Below, piece by piece: positions 27,707 to 37,331 of a stretch of DNA of 64,000 nt. How positions within the stretch are numbered: the first letter of the stretch is position 1; each line of letters begins with the position of its first letter. The notes below the pieces were generated by a model, which saw only the letters and a list, made by a program, of their open reading frames with translations, searched no databases and was not told the origin of the DNA. Location: positions 434,001-498,000 of the forward strand of contig NZ_CP072426.1 in NCBI RefSeq assembly GCF_017742995.1, read 5' to 3'. Origin of the DNA: Pseudoalteromonas viridis (lineage in GTDB: Bacteria; Pseudomonadota; Gammaproteobacteria; Enterobacterales; Alteromonadaceae). A program made the position numbers and the translations under genes.

Positions 27707-29623
27707 ATGCAAAGTGTTTTTAAAAATATAGCAACCTGTATTGTCTGTTTTGTCGTGATTAGCATAGTCGTTAGCTTGCTGTTTACAAAACAGGTGGTTG
27801 ACCTACAAACTGGTCGCACCACTGTACCGCTACATACACAGCCCATCAGCACCCAATCGGAACATATTCCCTGGTACGCTTTCTTGCTGGCGGATCAACG
27901 TTTTTTGCAGGTAAACGAAGAAACCCATGTGCTACTGCGACGCAGTCAAACTGAAGCCACCTCCGCCTCTGTTAAACAGGTCATGACTCGCGTGTTTTCT
28001 TCGCCAGTCCTGCTGTTACTGGTTATGGTGATGCTAATACTGACACTCACGAGGTTGCGTGAGTTAAGGCTGCAACATACCCGCTCAAAAGCACTGACCG
28101 ACATTGACCGGGATCTCAAAGATATTATTAGTGGCCTGGAAATTGATTACAAAGCGTTGCCGATTGGCGGCACTGTTGCCCAGATCAGCCATGCAGTGCA
28201 TACCATAGCAAGCAATCTTCAGCGCATTAAGATCAACACCGACAGCCATGTCTTTCAGGATAAGCTCACGAAACTGATAGACCGTCATGCCTATATTGAG
28301 CACATCAGCAATGAGCTCGCAATGGCAGAACAACAGCAAAGCAAATGCGGCTTGCTGTTTATTGACCTTGATGGTTTTAAGCAAGTCAACGACTCGTTCG
28401 GACATAGTTTTGGCGATGAGATATTGATCCAGGTTGCAGAGCGTTTATGTCAGGTAGTGCGTCAGTATCAGTTGCAGGCACTGCATGCCGTACATGGGCT
28501 TGATCAAAATCTCTCGCGACTTGGCGGAGATGAGTTTTCTATTTTTATTCCCGACCTTAAAGATACCGGGTTTTGTACCGAAGTCGCTCAGACCATACTT
28601 GGTGAAATTGAACGTGACTTTGTGCTCGGCAATAAGCTGGTGAAGATCAGTGCCAGTATCGGTATTGCTGTCTATCCCGACAGCGCCGCCACACCCAATG
28701 CGTTGCTGCAAATGTCTGACGTTGCTATGTACCGTGCTAAAACAGATGGTCGCGGGATATTTCGCGTTTACTCCCCCGAAATGGGCAATAAAATCAGGCG
28801 CTATCATTACCTGTTAGAAGAGCTACGCCTGGCCATAGCTTCACAAAACTTCCATTTATCGTTTCAGCCCATAGTGCATGTTGAAGATTGCTCTATTGAC
28901 TACTTTGAAGCACTGGCACGCTGGCATCACCCAATTGAAGGCCTGATCCCCCCGTCTGAGTTTATTCCCATTGCGGAAGAGTCAAACCTGATCCTGGATC
29001 TTGGGGACTGGATCTTGCTGGAGTCCTGTAGACAAATGTCCGCCTGGCACAATGCAGGTATGAAGCGCGTCCGCATCTCGGTAAATGTATCCGGGATCCA
29101 GCTCAAGCACCGTGCAATTTTCGACTGGGTGATGGCTGCACTAGAAAAAACCGGCTTACCGCCGACTTCACTGATGCTGGAGATCACAGAATCAACGCTT
29201 ATCACTGCCAGTGATGAAATCATTGCACAGCTTGAGCGTTGTCGCTCAGCTGGGGTCACCATCGCCATTGACGATTTTGGCACCGGGTTTAGCTCGCTCA
29301 GCACCCTGGCGGACTTACCAATTGATGTGATCAAAATCGACAAACTATTTATTTCACAGGCTAAAGACAACCCCAAATACTATAAGATCCTTAACTCCAT
29401 CAGCGAGCTGGGCGCACAGCTCGACCTCAAAATTGTTGCCGAAGGGGTTGAGCAGGTCGACCAGTTTGAGTTAGTTAAACAGATGGGGATACGGTGTGTT
29501 CAGGGGTATCTGGTGAGTCGTCCGGAAACCTCCAGCCGGGTTGGCAACAAAGTGCTGAAAAGCAATATGAACCATATCGCGTCCACCGGCACCAGCGTAT
29601 GGTTACCTGAGTCGTCCAGCTAA
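27707..29623 (+). CDS. Membrane-anchored GGDEF-EAL (dual c-di-GMP) protein
   Basis: A 638-residue protein with an N-terminal membrane helix (about 9-30), a periplasmic stretch, a second helix (about 95-115), then GGDEF (about 180-345) and EAL (about 365-615). The GGDEF active site is intact (SRLGGDEFSIF) but the allosteric RxxD position reads HGLD, so product inhibition through an I-site is unlikely. The EAL domain is complete: YFEALARWHHP, NVSGIQL, LEITEST, IDDFGTGFSS, IKIDKLF, VAEGVEQ and VQGYLVS. Both synthesis and hydrolysis of c-di-GMP are therefore possible. It is divergent from the glg operon and may share its control region. Confidence 0.92.
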   Translation: MQSVFKNIATCIVCFVVISIVVSLLFTKQVVDLQTGRTTVPLHTQPISTQSEHIPWYAFLLADQRFLQVNEETHVLLRRSQTEATSASVKQVMTRVFSSPVLLLLVMVMLILTLTRLRELRLQHTRSKALTDIDRDLKDIISGLEIDYKALPIGGTVAQISHAVHTIASNLQRIKINTDSHVFQDKLTKLIDRHAYIEHISNELAMAEQQQSKCGLLFIDLDGFKQVNDSFGHSFGDEILIQVAERLCQVVRQYQLQALHAVHGLDQNLSRLGGDEFSIFIPDLKDTGFCTEVAQTILGEIERDFVLGNKLVKISASIGIAVYPDSAATPNALLQMSDVAMYRAKTDGRGIFRVYSPEMGNKIRRYHYLLEELRLAIASQNFHLSFQPIVHVEDCSIDYFEALARWHHPIEGLIPPSEFIPIAEESNLILDLGDWILLESCRQMSAWHNAGMKRVRISVNVSGIQLKHRAIFDWVMAALEKTGLPPTSLMLEITESTLITASDEIIAQLERCRSAGVTIAIDDFGTGFSSLSTLADLPIDVIKIDKLFISQAKDNPKYYKILNSISELGAQLDLKIVAEGVEQVDQFELVKQMGIRCVQGYLVSRPETSSRVGNKVLKSNMNHIASTGTSVWLPESSS

Positions 29624-29639
29624 GCAACCCCCGCTCTGT

Positions 29640-30068
29640 TCAGCGTTTGAACTTAGTTTCTAAAATCACCGAGGATGTGGTCCGCTCAACCCCTTCCAGG
29701 TTGCCAATATCATCGAGCAGCTGACTGAGCTGCTCAAGGCTTTGCGCTTCTACTTCTGCGATCATGTCGTATTCGCCACTAATCGCATACAAAGCTGAAA
29801 TGTTATTGATCTGCTTCAGTGCGTTGTTGGTTTGTGCGGTCAGCTTCTGCCGGACCTTGATAGATACATGCGCAGCAACCTGAGATTCCTGATACTGCCT
29901 GCCCAGCTCCACACTGTACCCCTGGATCACCCCGCTTTGTTCGAGTTTTTGCAATCGACTTTGGACCGTCGTTCTGGACATATCCAGGGTTCTGGCCAAT
30001 TCAGAGATGCTGGCACGGGCATTTTTCCTCAGCTCAGAAAGTAAACGTTCGTCTTGTGAATGGATCAT
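29640..30068 (-). CDS. Lrp/AsnC-family transcriptional regulator
   Basis: A 142-residue regulator: N-terminal HTH (RLLSELRKNARASISELARTLDMSRTTVQSRLQKL) and C-terminal RAM/AsnC ligand domain (about 65-140; AHVSIKVRQKL, ALYAISGEYDMIAEVEAQS). Divergent from the astC/argD-astA genes across 176 bp, so control of arginine/ornithine metabolism in response to an amino acid is the obvious hypothesis. It converges with the GGDEF-EAL gene. Confidence 0.92.
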   Translation of the reverse strand: MIHSQDERLLSELRKNARASISELARTLDMSRTTVQSRLQKLEQSGVIQGYSVELGRQYQESQVAAHVSIKVRQKLTAQTNNALKQINNISALYAISGEYDMIAEVEAQSLEQLSQLLDDIGNLEGVERTTSSVILETKFKR

Positions 30069-30183
30069 TGTGAAAACTTAAATCGTCATTTTGACTGTTA
30101 TTTTAATCATTTTATTTATTTTTGCACTGCAAATTGACAACGCAACGCGTAATAATGACAAAAAGCGGGGAAAGTAACATCGT

Positions 30184-30199
30184 CTATTGCAGTCAATAG
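30184..30199. promoter_or_regulatory. Dyad in the astC/argD leader
   Basis: CTATTG-CAGT-CAATAG is a perfect 6-4-6 inverted repeat 46 bp upstream of the astC/argD start, in the gap shared with the divergent Lrp-family gene. It may be that regulator's operator or an mRNA hairpin. Confidence 0.4.
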
Positions 30200-30232
30200 C
30201 CGGTTCTGCCCCTAAGATGTAAAGATTTATAA

Positions 30233-31450
<1,218 letters not shown>

Positions 31451-31457
31451 TCGTGAG

Positions 31458-31473
31458 GGGCGCGCAAGCGCCC
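31458..31473 (+). other. Intercistronic hairpin between astC and astA
   Basis: GGGCGC-GCAA-GCGCCC: a 6-bp all-GC stem with a stable GNRA-type tetraloop ending 10 bases before the astA ATG, in a gap with no clear Shine-Dalgarno. No T run follows, so it is more likely an mRNA-stability or translation element than a terminator. Confidence 0.5.
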
Positions 31474-31483
31474 TGTTGAAACT

Positions 31484-32518
31484 ATGCAAGTACTCAGACC
31501 CATTTCAGAAAAAGACTTTGCGGCGCTCAAAACCATCGCCATCGAATCGGGCCATGGGTTTACCTCATTGCCGGTAGATGACGACTTGCTGAGCAGTAAA
31601 ATTGCGCGCTCAGAGCAAAGCTTTGCAAAAACCGTTGTTCAGCCACAGGACGAGGGCTACTTATTTGTACTGGAAGACAACGACAGCGGCGAAATTTTAG
31701 GCACCACAGCAATTGAAGCTGCGGTTGGCATGCAGACCCCTTTATATCACTATCATCTGGGCAAAACGGTGCATCATTCTCGCACCCTGAATGTATACAA
31801 TACGGTTGACATTCTGAGCATGTGTAATGACTACACCGGCGCATCCGAGATCTGTACCTTGTTTCTCAGAGAGCCCTTCCGTAAGGGACTGGCAGGCCGC
31901 TTCCTGTCGCGTTCGCGCTTTAACTTTATGGCGTTGCACGCAGACCGCTTTAGCGACACAGTTATCGCGGAGATGCGCGGCGTGAGTGACGAAGACGGAC
32001 ACTCCCCTTTCTGGCAGTGGTTGCAGGAACATTTCTTCAGTATTGAGTTTCCTCAGGCAGATCACTTAGTTGGTTTGGGCGATAAGGTATTTATCAGTGA
32101 GCTGATGCCTAAATACCCAATTTACGCCAACTTACTGAGCAAAAAAGCACAAGCCGTAATAGGTCACGTGCATGAAAAAACCAAGCCTGCGCTGCGTCTG
32201 CTGGAAAAAGAAGGCTTTGAACACCGTGGTTATGTGGACTTGTTTGATGCAGGCCCGACTGTTGAGTCGAGGCTACAGAATATCAAAACGGTCCGTGAAA
32301 CCAAGCGTGGTGCTGTGCGCATCGTCAAGCCCGAAGAATTAAACCTGACCGAAGCGCAAACCTGGTCCGTCTCTAACTGTGGTTTAGCGAATTTCAGAGC
32401 CACCTTTGACACTCAGGTTAACTGGTGTGGTAAAACCGCCGCTTTCAAAGTAACGGCAGACATCGCCTCGGCACTGCAAGTATCAGAAGGCGACGAGGTA
32501 AGCGGGTTTATCCTGTAA
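31484..32518 (+). CDS. astA: Arginine N-succinyltransferase
   Basis: First enzyme of the arginine succinyltransferase pathway: transfers succinyl from succinyl-CoA to arginine. The 344 residues match AstA length, and the N-terminus (VLRPISEKDFAALKTIAIES, GHGFTSLPVDD) and middle (EICTLFLREPFRKGLAGRFLSRSRFNFMA) are characteristic. It follows astC; the rest of the pathway (astB, astD, astE) is not in this window, which departs from the compact enterobacterial operon. The ATG has only a weak ribosome site. Confidence 0.93.
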   Translation: MQVLRPISEKDFAALKTIAIESGHGFTSLPVDDDLLSSKIARSEQSFAKTVVQPQDEGYLFVLEDNDSGEILGTTAIEAAVGMQTPLYHYHLGKTVHHSRTLNVYNTVDILSMCNDYTGASEICTLFLREPFRKGLAGRFLSRSRFNFMALHADRFSDTVIAEMRGVSDEDGHSPFWQWLQEHFFSIEFPQADHLVGLGDKVFISELMPKYPIYANLLSKKAQAVIGHVHEKTKPALRLLEKEGFEHRGYVDLFDAGPTVESRLQNIKTVRETKRGAVRIVKPEELNLTEAQTWSVSNCGLANFRATFDTQVNWCGKTAAFKVTADIASALQVSEGDEVSGFIL

Positions 32519-32532
32519 CAAACACATTAACT

Positions 32533-32565
32533 CTGGTGCTTTGAGCAACAACGCTTAAGCGCCAG
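32533..32565 (+). other. Hairpin 3' of astA
   Basis: CTGGTGCTT and AAGCGCCAG form a 9-bp stem (one G-U pair) with a 15-base loop. An alternative inner stem (TTGAGC / GCTTAA) uses parts of both arms. No T run. A further short stem GCGGC-TGG-GCCGC lies at 32615-32627 before the DUF1338 gene. Confidence 0.4.
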
Positions 32566-32646
32566 GTAAAAATCGAATTAAAAGTTTGCGTCGTGCTTAG
32601 TCGTAACATTTAACGCGGCTGGGCCGCCATTTTAAGGATTGTCATT

Positions 32647-33450
32647 ATGCACAACAATGTAGATAGCTTATTTGAAAAACTATGGAATAACTACCTAGAA
32701 GTTACTCCTTCAGCTGTTAAAGTCCATGAACTACTTGGTTCTACGCAACAGGATGATGTGATCAACGATCATATTGCACTGCGCACCTTTAACCACGAAA
32801 AAATTGGCCTGGAAAAACTGGCAGCGCATTTCAAAGCGGTTGGCTATACAGAGTGCGGTGAATACCACTTCGAAGCCAAAAAACTCTATGCCAAGCACTT
32901 TGAACACAGCGATCCGACCAAACCAAAAGTATTCATTTCTGAGCTGTTGGTAGAAAAGTGCTCACCTGAACTGCAAGCTATCGTTAACGAACTGGTTGAG
33001 CAAATCGACGAGAGCGCCGTTACTGCAGACAACTTCCTGTACTCAGGTACGCACTGGCAAGTCAGCCACGAAACCTACAAGCAGTTGCTGGCCGAGTCTG
33101 AATACGCAGCCTGGATGGCAGCATGGGGCTACCGTGCTAACCACTTCACAGTGAGCATCAACCACCTGGGTAACTTTGAAACCATCGAAGCAGTTAACCA
33201 GGCACTGAAAGACGCCGGATTTGAACTGAACGCCTCTGGTGGTGAAATCAAAGGTTCACCGGAAGTGTTGCTTGAGCAATCTTCAACACTGGCAGACCAT
33301 CAGGCTGTGGCATTCAGTGATGGCGAGTTCAGCATTCCAAGCTGTTTCTACGAGTTTGCGCTGCGCTATAACAAGCCAGATGGCGAAATCTACACAGGTT
33401 TTGTTGCAGCATCTGCCGACAAGATTTTCGAAAGTACTAACGCGCGCTAA
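32647..33450 (+). CDS. DUF1338 protein (2-oxoadipate dioxygenase/decarboxylase family)
   Basis: A 267-residue member of DUF1338. A Pseudomonas putida member (HglS) is a non-haem iron dioxygenase converting 2-oxoadipate to 2-hydroxyglutarate in lysine breakdown. Candidate iron ligands by motif: His in DHIALRTF, His in ANHFTVSINHL and Glu in SCFYEFALRY. This is the short form of the family. It sits 128 bp after astA on the same strand behind an AAGGA site, so it may be part of the arginine/ornithine locus; whether it acts on 2-oxoadipate or a related keto acid is unknown. Confidence 0.85.
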   Translation: MHNNVDSLFEKLWNNYLEVTPSAVKVHELLGSTQQDDVINDHIALRTFNHEKIGLEKLAAHFKAVGYTECGEYHFEAKKLYAKHFEHSDPTKPKVFISELLVEKCSPELQAIVNELVEQIDESAVTADNFLYSGTHWQVSHETYKQLLAESEYAAWMAAWGYRANHFTVSINHLGNFETIEAVNQALKDAGFELNASGGEIKGSPEVLLEQSSTLADHQAVAFSDGEFSIPSCFYEFALRYNKPDGEIYTGFVAASADKIFESTNAR

Positions 33451-33473
33451 TCGCGCTATCACAGTAACTTGTC

Positions 33474-33498
33474 AAAGCAGCCATCCGGCTGCTTTTTT
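33474..33498 (+). terminator. Intrinsic terminator after the DUF1338 gene
   Basis: AAAGCAGCC / GGCTGCTTT stem of 9 bp, loop ATCC, followed by a T run. Closes the astC-astA-DUF1338 unit. Confidence 0.9.
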
Positions 33499-33610
33499 AT
33501 TGCCTGATTGCATCGATTCTATGGCGAGATCAACCTTTTAAAGCAAAAACTCTGTCAGTATGGGGCAACATTGTGGTTGTTTTGAAAAGCAATGACGGTT
33601 AAGTTTTCAA

Positions 33611-33642
33611 CTGTCACAAAACAGTCTTAACAAAACTGTCAT
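33611..33642 (+). promoter_or_regulatory. Pho-box-like PhoB site upstream of the PPK2 gene
   Basis: CTGTCAC-AAAA-CAGTCTT has the Pho-box layout: two 7-mers resembling CTGTCAT separated by a 4-bp A/T linker (11-bp phase). An exact CTGTCAT follows at 33636-33642. The site ends about 80 bp before the polyphosphate kinase start, where phosphate control makes biological sense. Confidence 0.5.
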
Positions 33643-33692
33643 TGTTCTGAGCTAGCGTAGAGGTATCAAGCTGGCAAAAAGCGCGACCATGA

Positions 33693-33704
33693 CAGTGATC
33701 ACTG
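33693..33704. promoter_or_regulatory. Perfect 12-bp palindrome before the PPK2 gene
   Basis: CAGTGATCACTG is a perfect uninterrupted palindrome 16 bp upstream of the GTG start. It is placed like a repressor operator or as part of the 5' leader; no regulator is known. Confidence 0.35.
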
Positions 33705-33720
33705 CCAACGAGGTAGAGTT

Positions 33721-34554
33721 GTGAATATTGAACCTAAGCTTAGTGTATTATTAAACCGCCAGATCACGGTCAAAGCACCGCTGGAGCATCCGGCACTGGA
33801 TGACAAAAAAGCCTATCGGCGGGCGCTGAAGTACTGGCAAAACGAGCTGTTGCACGTGCAGCAAGCCTACTATCACCAGGGACGCCGTGCGCTGATCATC
33901 TTTGAAGGCTGGGATGCGGCCGGCAAAGGAGGCGCTATTCGCCGCATTACTGAACGGCTGGACCCAAGGGGTTATCAGGTTTTCCCCATCAGCGCGCCAA
34001 AAGACGAAGAACAAGGCAGACATTATCTCTATCGCTTTTACAATAAACTGCCAAAGGCTGGCACCCTGACCATCTTTGACCGCTCCTACTACGGCCGCGT
34101 ATTGGTCGAACGCGTAGAAGCGTTCGCAACACAAAGTGAATGGCAACGGGCCTATCAAGAAATTAACGAGTTTGAACGTCTGCTTCATGATGACGACGTG
34201 AAGGTGGTGAAGCTCTTTTTGCATATCAGCGCTCAGGAGCAGCTGAAACGTTTTGAAGAGCGCCTTAATAACCCTTATAAGCGCTGGAAACTGACTGAAG
34301 AAGATATTCGTAACCGCAACAGACGCGACGATTATGAGCAAGCCATAGACGATATGTTTGCCCGCACCGATACCCAGCAAGCACCCTGGCATCTGATCCT
34401 TGGGGAGCATAAATGGTATACCCGGGTCGAAGTACTCAAGACCCTGGTAAAAACACTTAGCGACGGAGTAGACACGACTCCCCCACCGGTGGACCCAAAC
34501 GTGGTCAGATTGGCAAAAGAGCATTTAGGTATAAAACACAAGAGGAAGGACTAA
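33721..34554 (+). CDS. Polyphosphate kinase 2 family protein
   Basis: A 277-residue single-domain PPK2 protein, a P-loop enzyme that moves phosphate between polyphosphate and nucleotides. The Walker A is FEGWDAAGKGGAIRRI; the Walker B/lid segment reads LTIFDRSYYGRVLVERVE; the basic lid continues with RFEERLNNPYKRWKLTEEDI. Domain length fits the short one-domain classes (I or III) that phosphorylate AMP or ADP; I cannot decide the nucleotide. Start is GTG 33721 with a GAGG upstream. The stop overlaps the DUF2252 ATG by one base, implying coupled function. Confidence 0.9.
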   Translation: MNIEPKLSVLLNRQITVKAPLEHPALDDKKAYRRALKYWQNELLHVQQAYYHQGRRALIIFEGWDAAGKGGAIRRITERLDPRGYQVFPISAPKDEEQGRHYLYRFYNKLPKAGTLTIFDRSYYGRVLVERVEAFATQSEWQRAYQEINEFERLLHDDDVKVVKLFLHISAQEQLKRFEERLNNPYKRWKLTEEDIRNRNRRDDYEQAIDDMFARTDTQQAPWHLILGEHKWYTRVEVLKTLVKTLSDGVDTTPPPVDPNVVRLAKEHLGIKHKRKD

Positions 34555-35852
34555 TGGAAAGAGCAGATGTACTCGGTCAATATTTTGATCATCATGACGG
34601 GACGCATCCCAGCATGACCTTAGCTAAGCACAGCAAGATGGCCTCCAGCGCATTTCGCTTTTTCCGCGGCAGTGCCCCTTTGATGTATCGGGATCTAGCG
34701 CAAGCGGTTATTTCATTGCCTAAAACCCTGTTTGAATTACCTTTAACTAACGTGCTCGGAGACTGTCATGCCAGTAACTTTGGGTTTTTAAGCGAAGAAG
34801 GCTCGCACGGCGGCACTTTGGTTTTTTCGCCGAACGACTTTGATGATGCGTGCGTCGGCCACGCAGTATGGGACTTACTGCGTTTTTTAGTCAGCCTGCC
34901 TCTGGGCCAGCAAGAAGGTGCCTTGTTGCAAAGTAACAGTGAGGATATGAAGCTGCGCCAGAAGCCCCTGGCTGACATGGCGCAGGTTCACCGGGCCCAA
35001 TACACTTTCATCGACAGCTATGTGGCCACCTGTGAGGCGTCGTTACGCGGAGAAAACAACAACCAAAGCGCTCTTACTCAGTTCGCTCAGGAGCATATTT
35101 TACATAAACGCTGGCAAAAAGGCTTACAACGTCTGGTCGGGGGCGCAGCCTTTAACCTGAAGAGTAGCCTGGCCAAAGAAGTGGACTTAAATAACACCCC
35201 GCTTCAGTTTAAGGATGATGATGAAAAATTTGTTCGCTTACACGAAGATTTCAGCAATGCCTTGATTGAGTACTTCCGCCCCTATGTCGATGACGAGATA
35301 ATCGACTGTGTTGAGCGCCTGGATGCCGGAACCGGGTCTAATAACCTAAAACGTTACTACCTGCTGGTTGGTCCTAAATTTTGCTCTTCTGCCGAGCTGT
35401 ATCACATAGTAGAAGTCAAACAACAGCAACTGGCTGCACCATTACATTATTTCACCGACCTGAGCCCAACCAACCGCCTTAACCATGCGCACCTGACCGT
35501 TAATTGCCAGCGCAAAATGCAGCGCCGACCCGATCTGGTTTTAGATGATGCACTATGGCAAGGCACACACTGGCTGGTGCGCTCTCGTCATCATGCTCGG
35601 GTTGGCATCGATCCTGAGCATATTGTGCTAGGCAAGCGCGCTGCCGAGCGTGATGGCTTATGCCAGTACGCAGAGGCCTGTGCTACTGCGCTGGCCTATG
35701 CGCACATGCGTGGCGATCGCCGCTCGTTGATGTTTCAACAGGTCGTTACAGATGTCTTGCCAGCGGCCAGAGATGAACTGATTGAAGCTGCGAATGCTTA
35801 TGCCAGCCAGGTCGAACAAGACTGGGGGCTTTTCTGCTCACTCAGAAAGTAG
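34554..35852 (+). CDS. DUF2252 protein (kinase-like fold)
   Basis: A 432-residue member of DUF2252, an uncharacterised family. Motifs KMASSAFRFFRGSAPLMY, LGDCHASNFGF and SPNDFDDACVGHAVWDLLR are conserved; the GDxHxxNF plus DFDD pattern resembles the catalytic loop and metal motif of aminoglycoside-phosphotransferase-like kinases. The C-terminal part has WLVRSRHHARVGIDPEH and a helical tail. It starts inside the PPK2 stop (TAATG) and ends 15 bases into the convergent RNase Z gene. A phosphotransfer role linked to polyphosphate is inference from context only. Confidence 0.85.
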   Translation: MERADVLGQYFDHHDGTHPSMTLAKHSKMASSAFRFFRGSAPLMYRDLAQAVISLPKTLFELPLTNVLGDCHASNFGFLSEEGSHGGTLVFSPNDFDDACVGHAVWDLLRFLVSLPLGQQEGALLQSNSEDMKLRQKPLADMAQVHRAQYTFIDSYVATCEASLRGENNNQSALTQFAQEHILHKRWQKGLQRLVGGAAFNLKSSLAKEVDLNNTPLQFKDDDEKFVRLHEDFSNALIEYFRPYVDDEIIDCVERLDAGTGSNNLKRYYLLVGPKFCSSAELYHIVEVKQQQLAAPLHYFTDLSPTNRLNHAHLTVNCQRKMQRRPDLVLDDALWQGTHWLVRSRHHARVGIDPEHIVLGKRAAERDGLCQYAEACATALAYAHMRGDRRSLMFQQVVTDVLPAARDELIEAANAYASQVEQDWGLFCSLRK

Positions 35853-36779
35853 CTGTTTAGGCACAGTTAAAACCAAAAAATCGTACGCCAGGCGCAAATT
35901 CCCATCAAAGTGTGCTCTGGCTTCTTTCTCAAGTACGTCAAGCATGCCCTCACCATGATAACGCACACTAAAGTGAGTCAGTATGAGCGAAGGGATCTGA
36001 TATTGCTGGGCAAACTGCGCCACCCGTTTGGCGTCGCTGTGACCGGTATGGGTGCCAACCCGCATCAGATCCGGGTGAGTAAATGTCGCCTCGTGCACCA
36101 GCATATCTATATCGTCGCAGTATGACGACAGCAGCGAGGGTTTTTCATTGTCCCCGCAAACAATCACGCTTCTGGGTCGCCAGCTGGGGAAAGCATAAGT
36201 GTCGGCTGCAAGCCGTTGCCCCTGGTAAATGACATCCTGACCTTTTTGTAGCAAGTTGTAGTGCGGCCCGGATGCTATCCCCTCATTATGCAATTGTTTA
36301 ATTCTCAGTTTGCGTGGAATAAGCGCCTCTGTGATTTTGAATCCAAAACTGGGCACCCGGTGCTTCAAAGGGATGATCTCGATATAGCAAAACTCTAGAG
36401 AAATACACTGATCACTTTGCTCTATGGCCATCGTATGTAAATCAAAAGGCAAGGTGACCTGAGTCAATGCCAGGGTCGACATAACAAACTGAACCACAGC
36501 CTGTGGCGCAATCAAGTAAACAGGCTCAGTGCGGCCCGACATAGCCATTGACGCCAACAACCCTGGCAGGCCATAACAATGGTCACCGTGTAAATGAGAG
36601 ATGCAAATCACGCTCAGGTGATAGGGAGATAAGTCCGCTTTAAGCAGCTGATGTTGAGTAGCTTCACCGCAATCCACCAGCAACCAGGATTTGGATTTTT
36701 CGAAACTGACCCCGGTTGCCGACATATTTCGGCTCAGACTGGGACTACCTGACGAGGTTCCTAAAAAATGTATTTGCAA
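35838..36779 (-). CDS. rnz: Ribonuclease Z/BN (metallo-beta-lactamase fold)
   Basis: Zinc endonuclease that trims the 3' side of tRNA precursors. The 313-residue protein has the ELAC layout: QIHFLGTSSGSPSLSRN, SWLLVDCGEATQHQL, the zinc motif SHLHGDHCYGLPGLL, then GDNEKP, VHEATFTHPD, HTGHSDAKRVAQ and LTHFSVRY. The start is TTG 36779 with GGAG five bases ahead. It converges on, and overlaps by 15 bases, the DUF2252 gene. E. coli equivalents are called rbn or elaC. Confidence 0.92.
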   Translation of the reverse strand: MQIHFLGTSSGSPSLSRNMSATGVSFEKSKSWLLVDCGEATQHQLLKADLSPYHLSVICISHLHGDHCYGLPGLLASMAMSGRTEPVYLIAPQAVVQFVMSTLALTQVTLPFDLHTMAIEQSDQCISLEFCYIEIIPLKHRVPSFGFKITEALIPRKLRIKQLHNEGIASGPHYNLLQKGQDVIYQGQRLAADTYAFPSWRPRSVIVCGDNEKPSLLSSYCDDIDMLVHEATFTHPDLMRVGTHTGHSDAKRVAQFAQQYQIPSLILTHFSVRYHGEGMLDVLEKEARAHFDGNLRLAYDFLVLTVPKQLLSE

Positions 36780-36926
36780 AACAACTCCAAAAATACGGCT
36801 TTAGCCATTGATCCTGCCACAGCTTGCGTTACAGTGGAACTAGTCCGGATGATTTGTGCCAAACGGACTGATTTACAAGCCGTTTAAGGGAAATTGCACC
36901 TCTATGCAGATTAACAGGAGCAGATA

Positions 36927-37199
36927 ATGAAAAACGATATCGACAGTCGCCAGATCCTCGCCGTTTATGAATATATTCAGCAACACGGTGAAGCCGACGA
37001 AAATGGCAAATTATTTGAAGGGATCCGAGCCTACTCTGATCTGGATGGTTACACTATCTACTTAGAAGGCAGCGCCTTGTTACTCAGGTTTGGTTTTCAC
37101 AACACCTATCACCTGGATTACCAACACGAAAAGAATAAAGAGGACTTTATAAACAAGCTTAACTTTATCTATCAAATAGCTAATGAGGCTAAAGAGTAA
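36927..37199 (+). CDS. Small DUF3081-like protein
   Basis: A 90-residue cytoplasmic protein, no signal or membrane segment, with DLDGYTIYLEGSALLLRFGFHNTYHLDY in its centre (aromatic-rich strands) between helical ends. It looks like DUF3081, a family found in Vibrio, Shewanella and Pseudoalteromonas; function unknown. A good AGGAG site precedes ATG 36927. It is monocistronic and lies just before the AbgT-type transporter. Confidence 0.75.
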   Translation: MKNDIDSRQILAVYEYIQQHGEADENGKLFEGIRAYSDLDGYTIYLEGSALLLRFGFHNTYHLDYQHEKNKEDFINKLNFIYQIANEAKE

Positions 37200-37331
37200 C
37201 CTGTGTTCCTGGGTACAAGTGGGTGTTTTACTCATTTTGTCTCAGATTCTTTCAAAATTAACGCGTAGCTATAAAACAAATGCGCGATTGGTGGTAGAGT
37301 AACGGCATTTTTTATAATCGAGAAATTTGCT

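Noticed and set aside
33751..34524. 257-codon open frame antisense to the PPK2 gene
   Set aside because: It mirrors a well-supported PPK2 gene, has no recognisable motifs and lies wholly inside it; treated as a shadow of codon bias.
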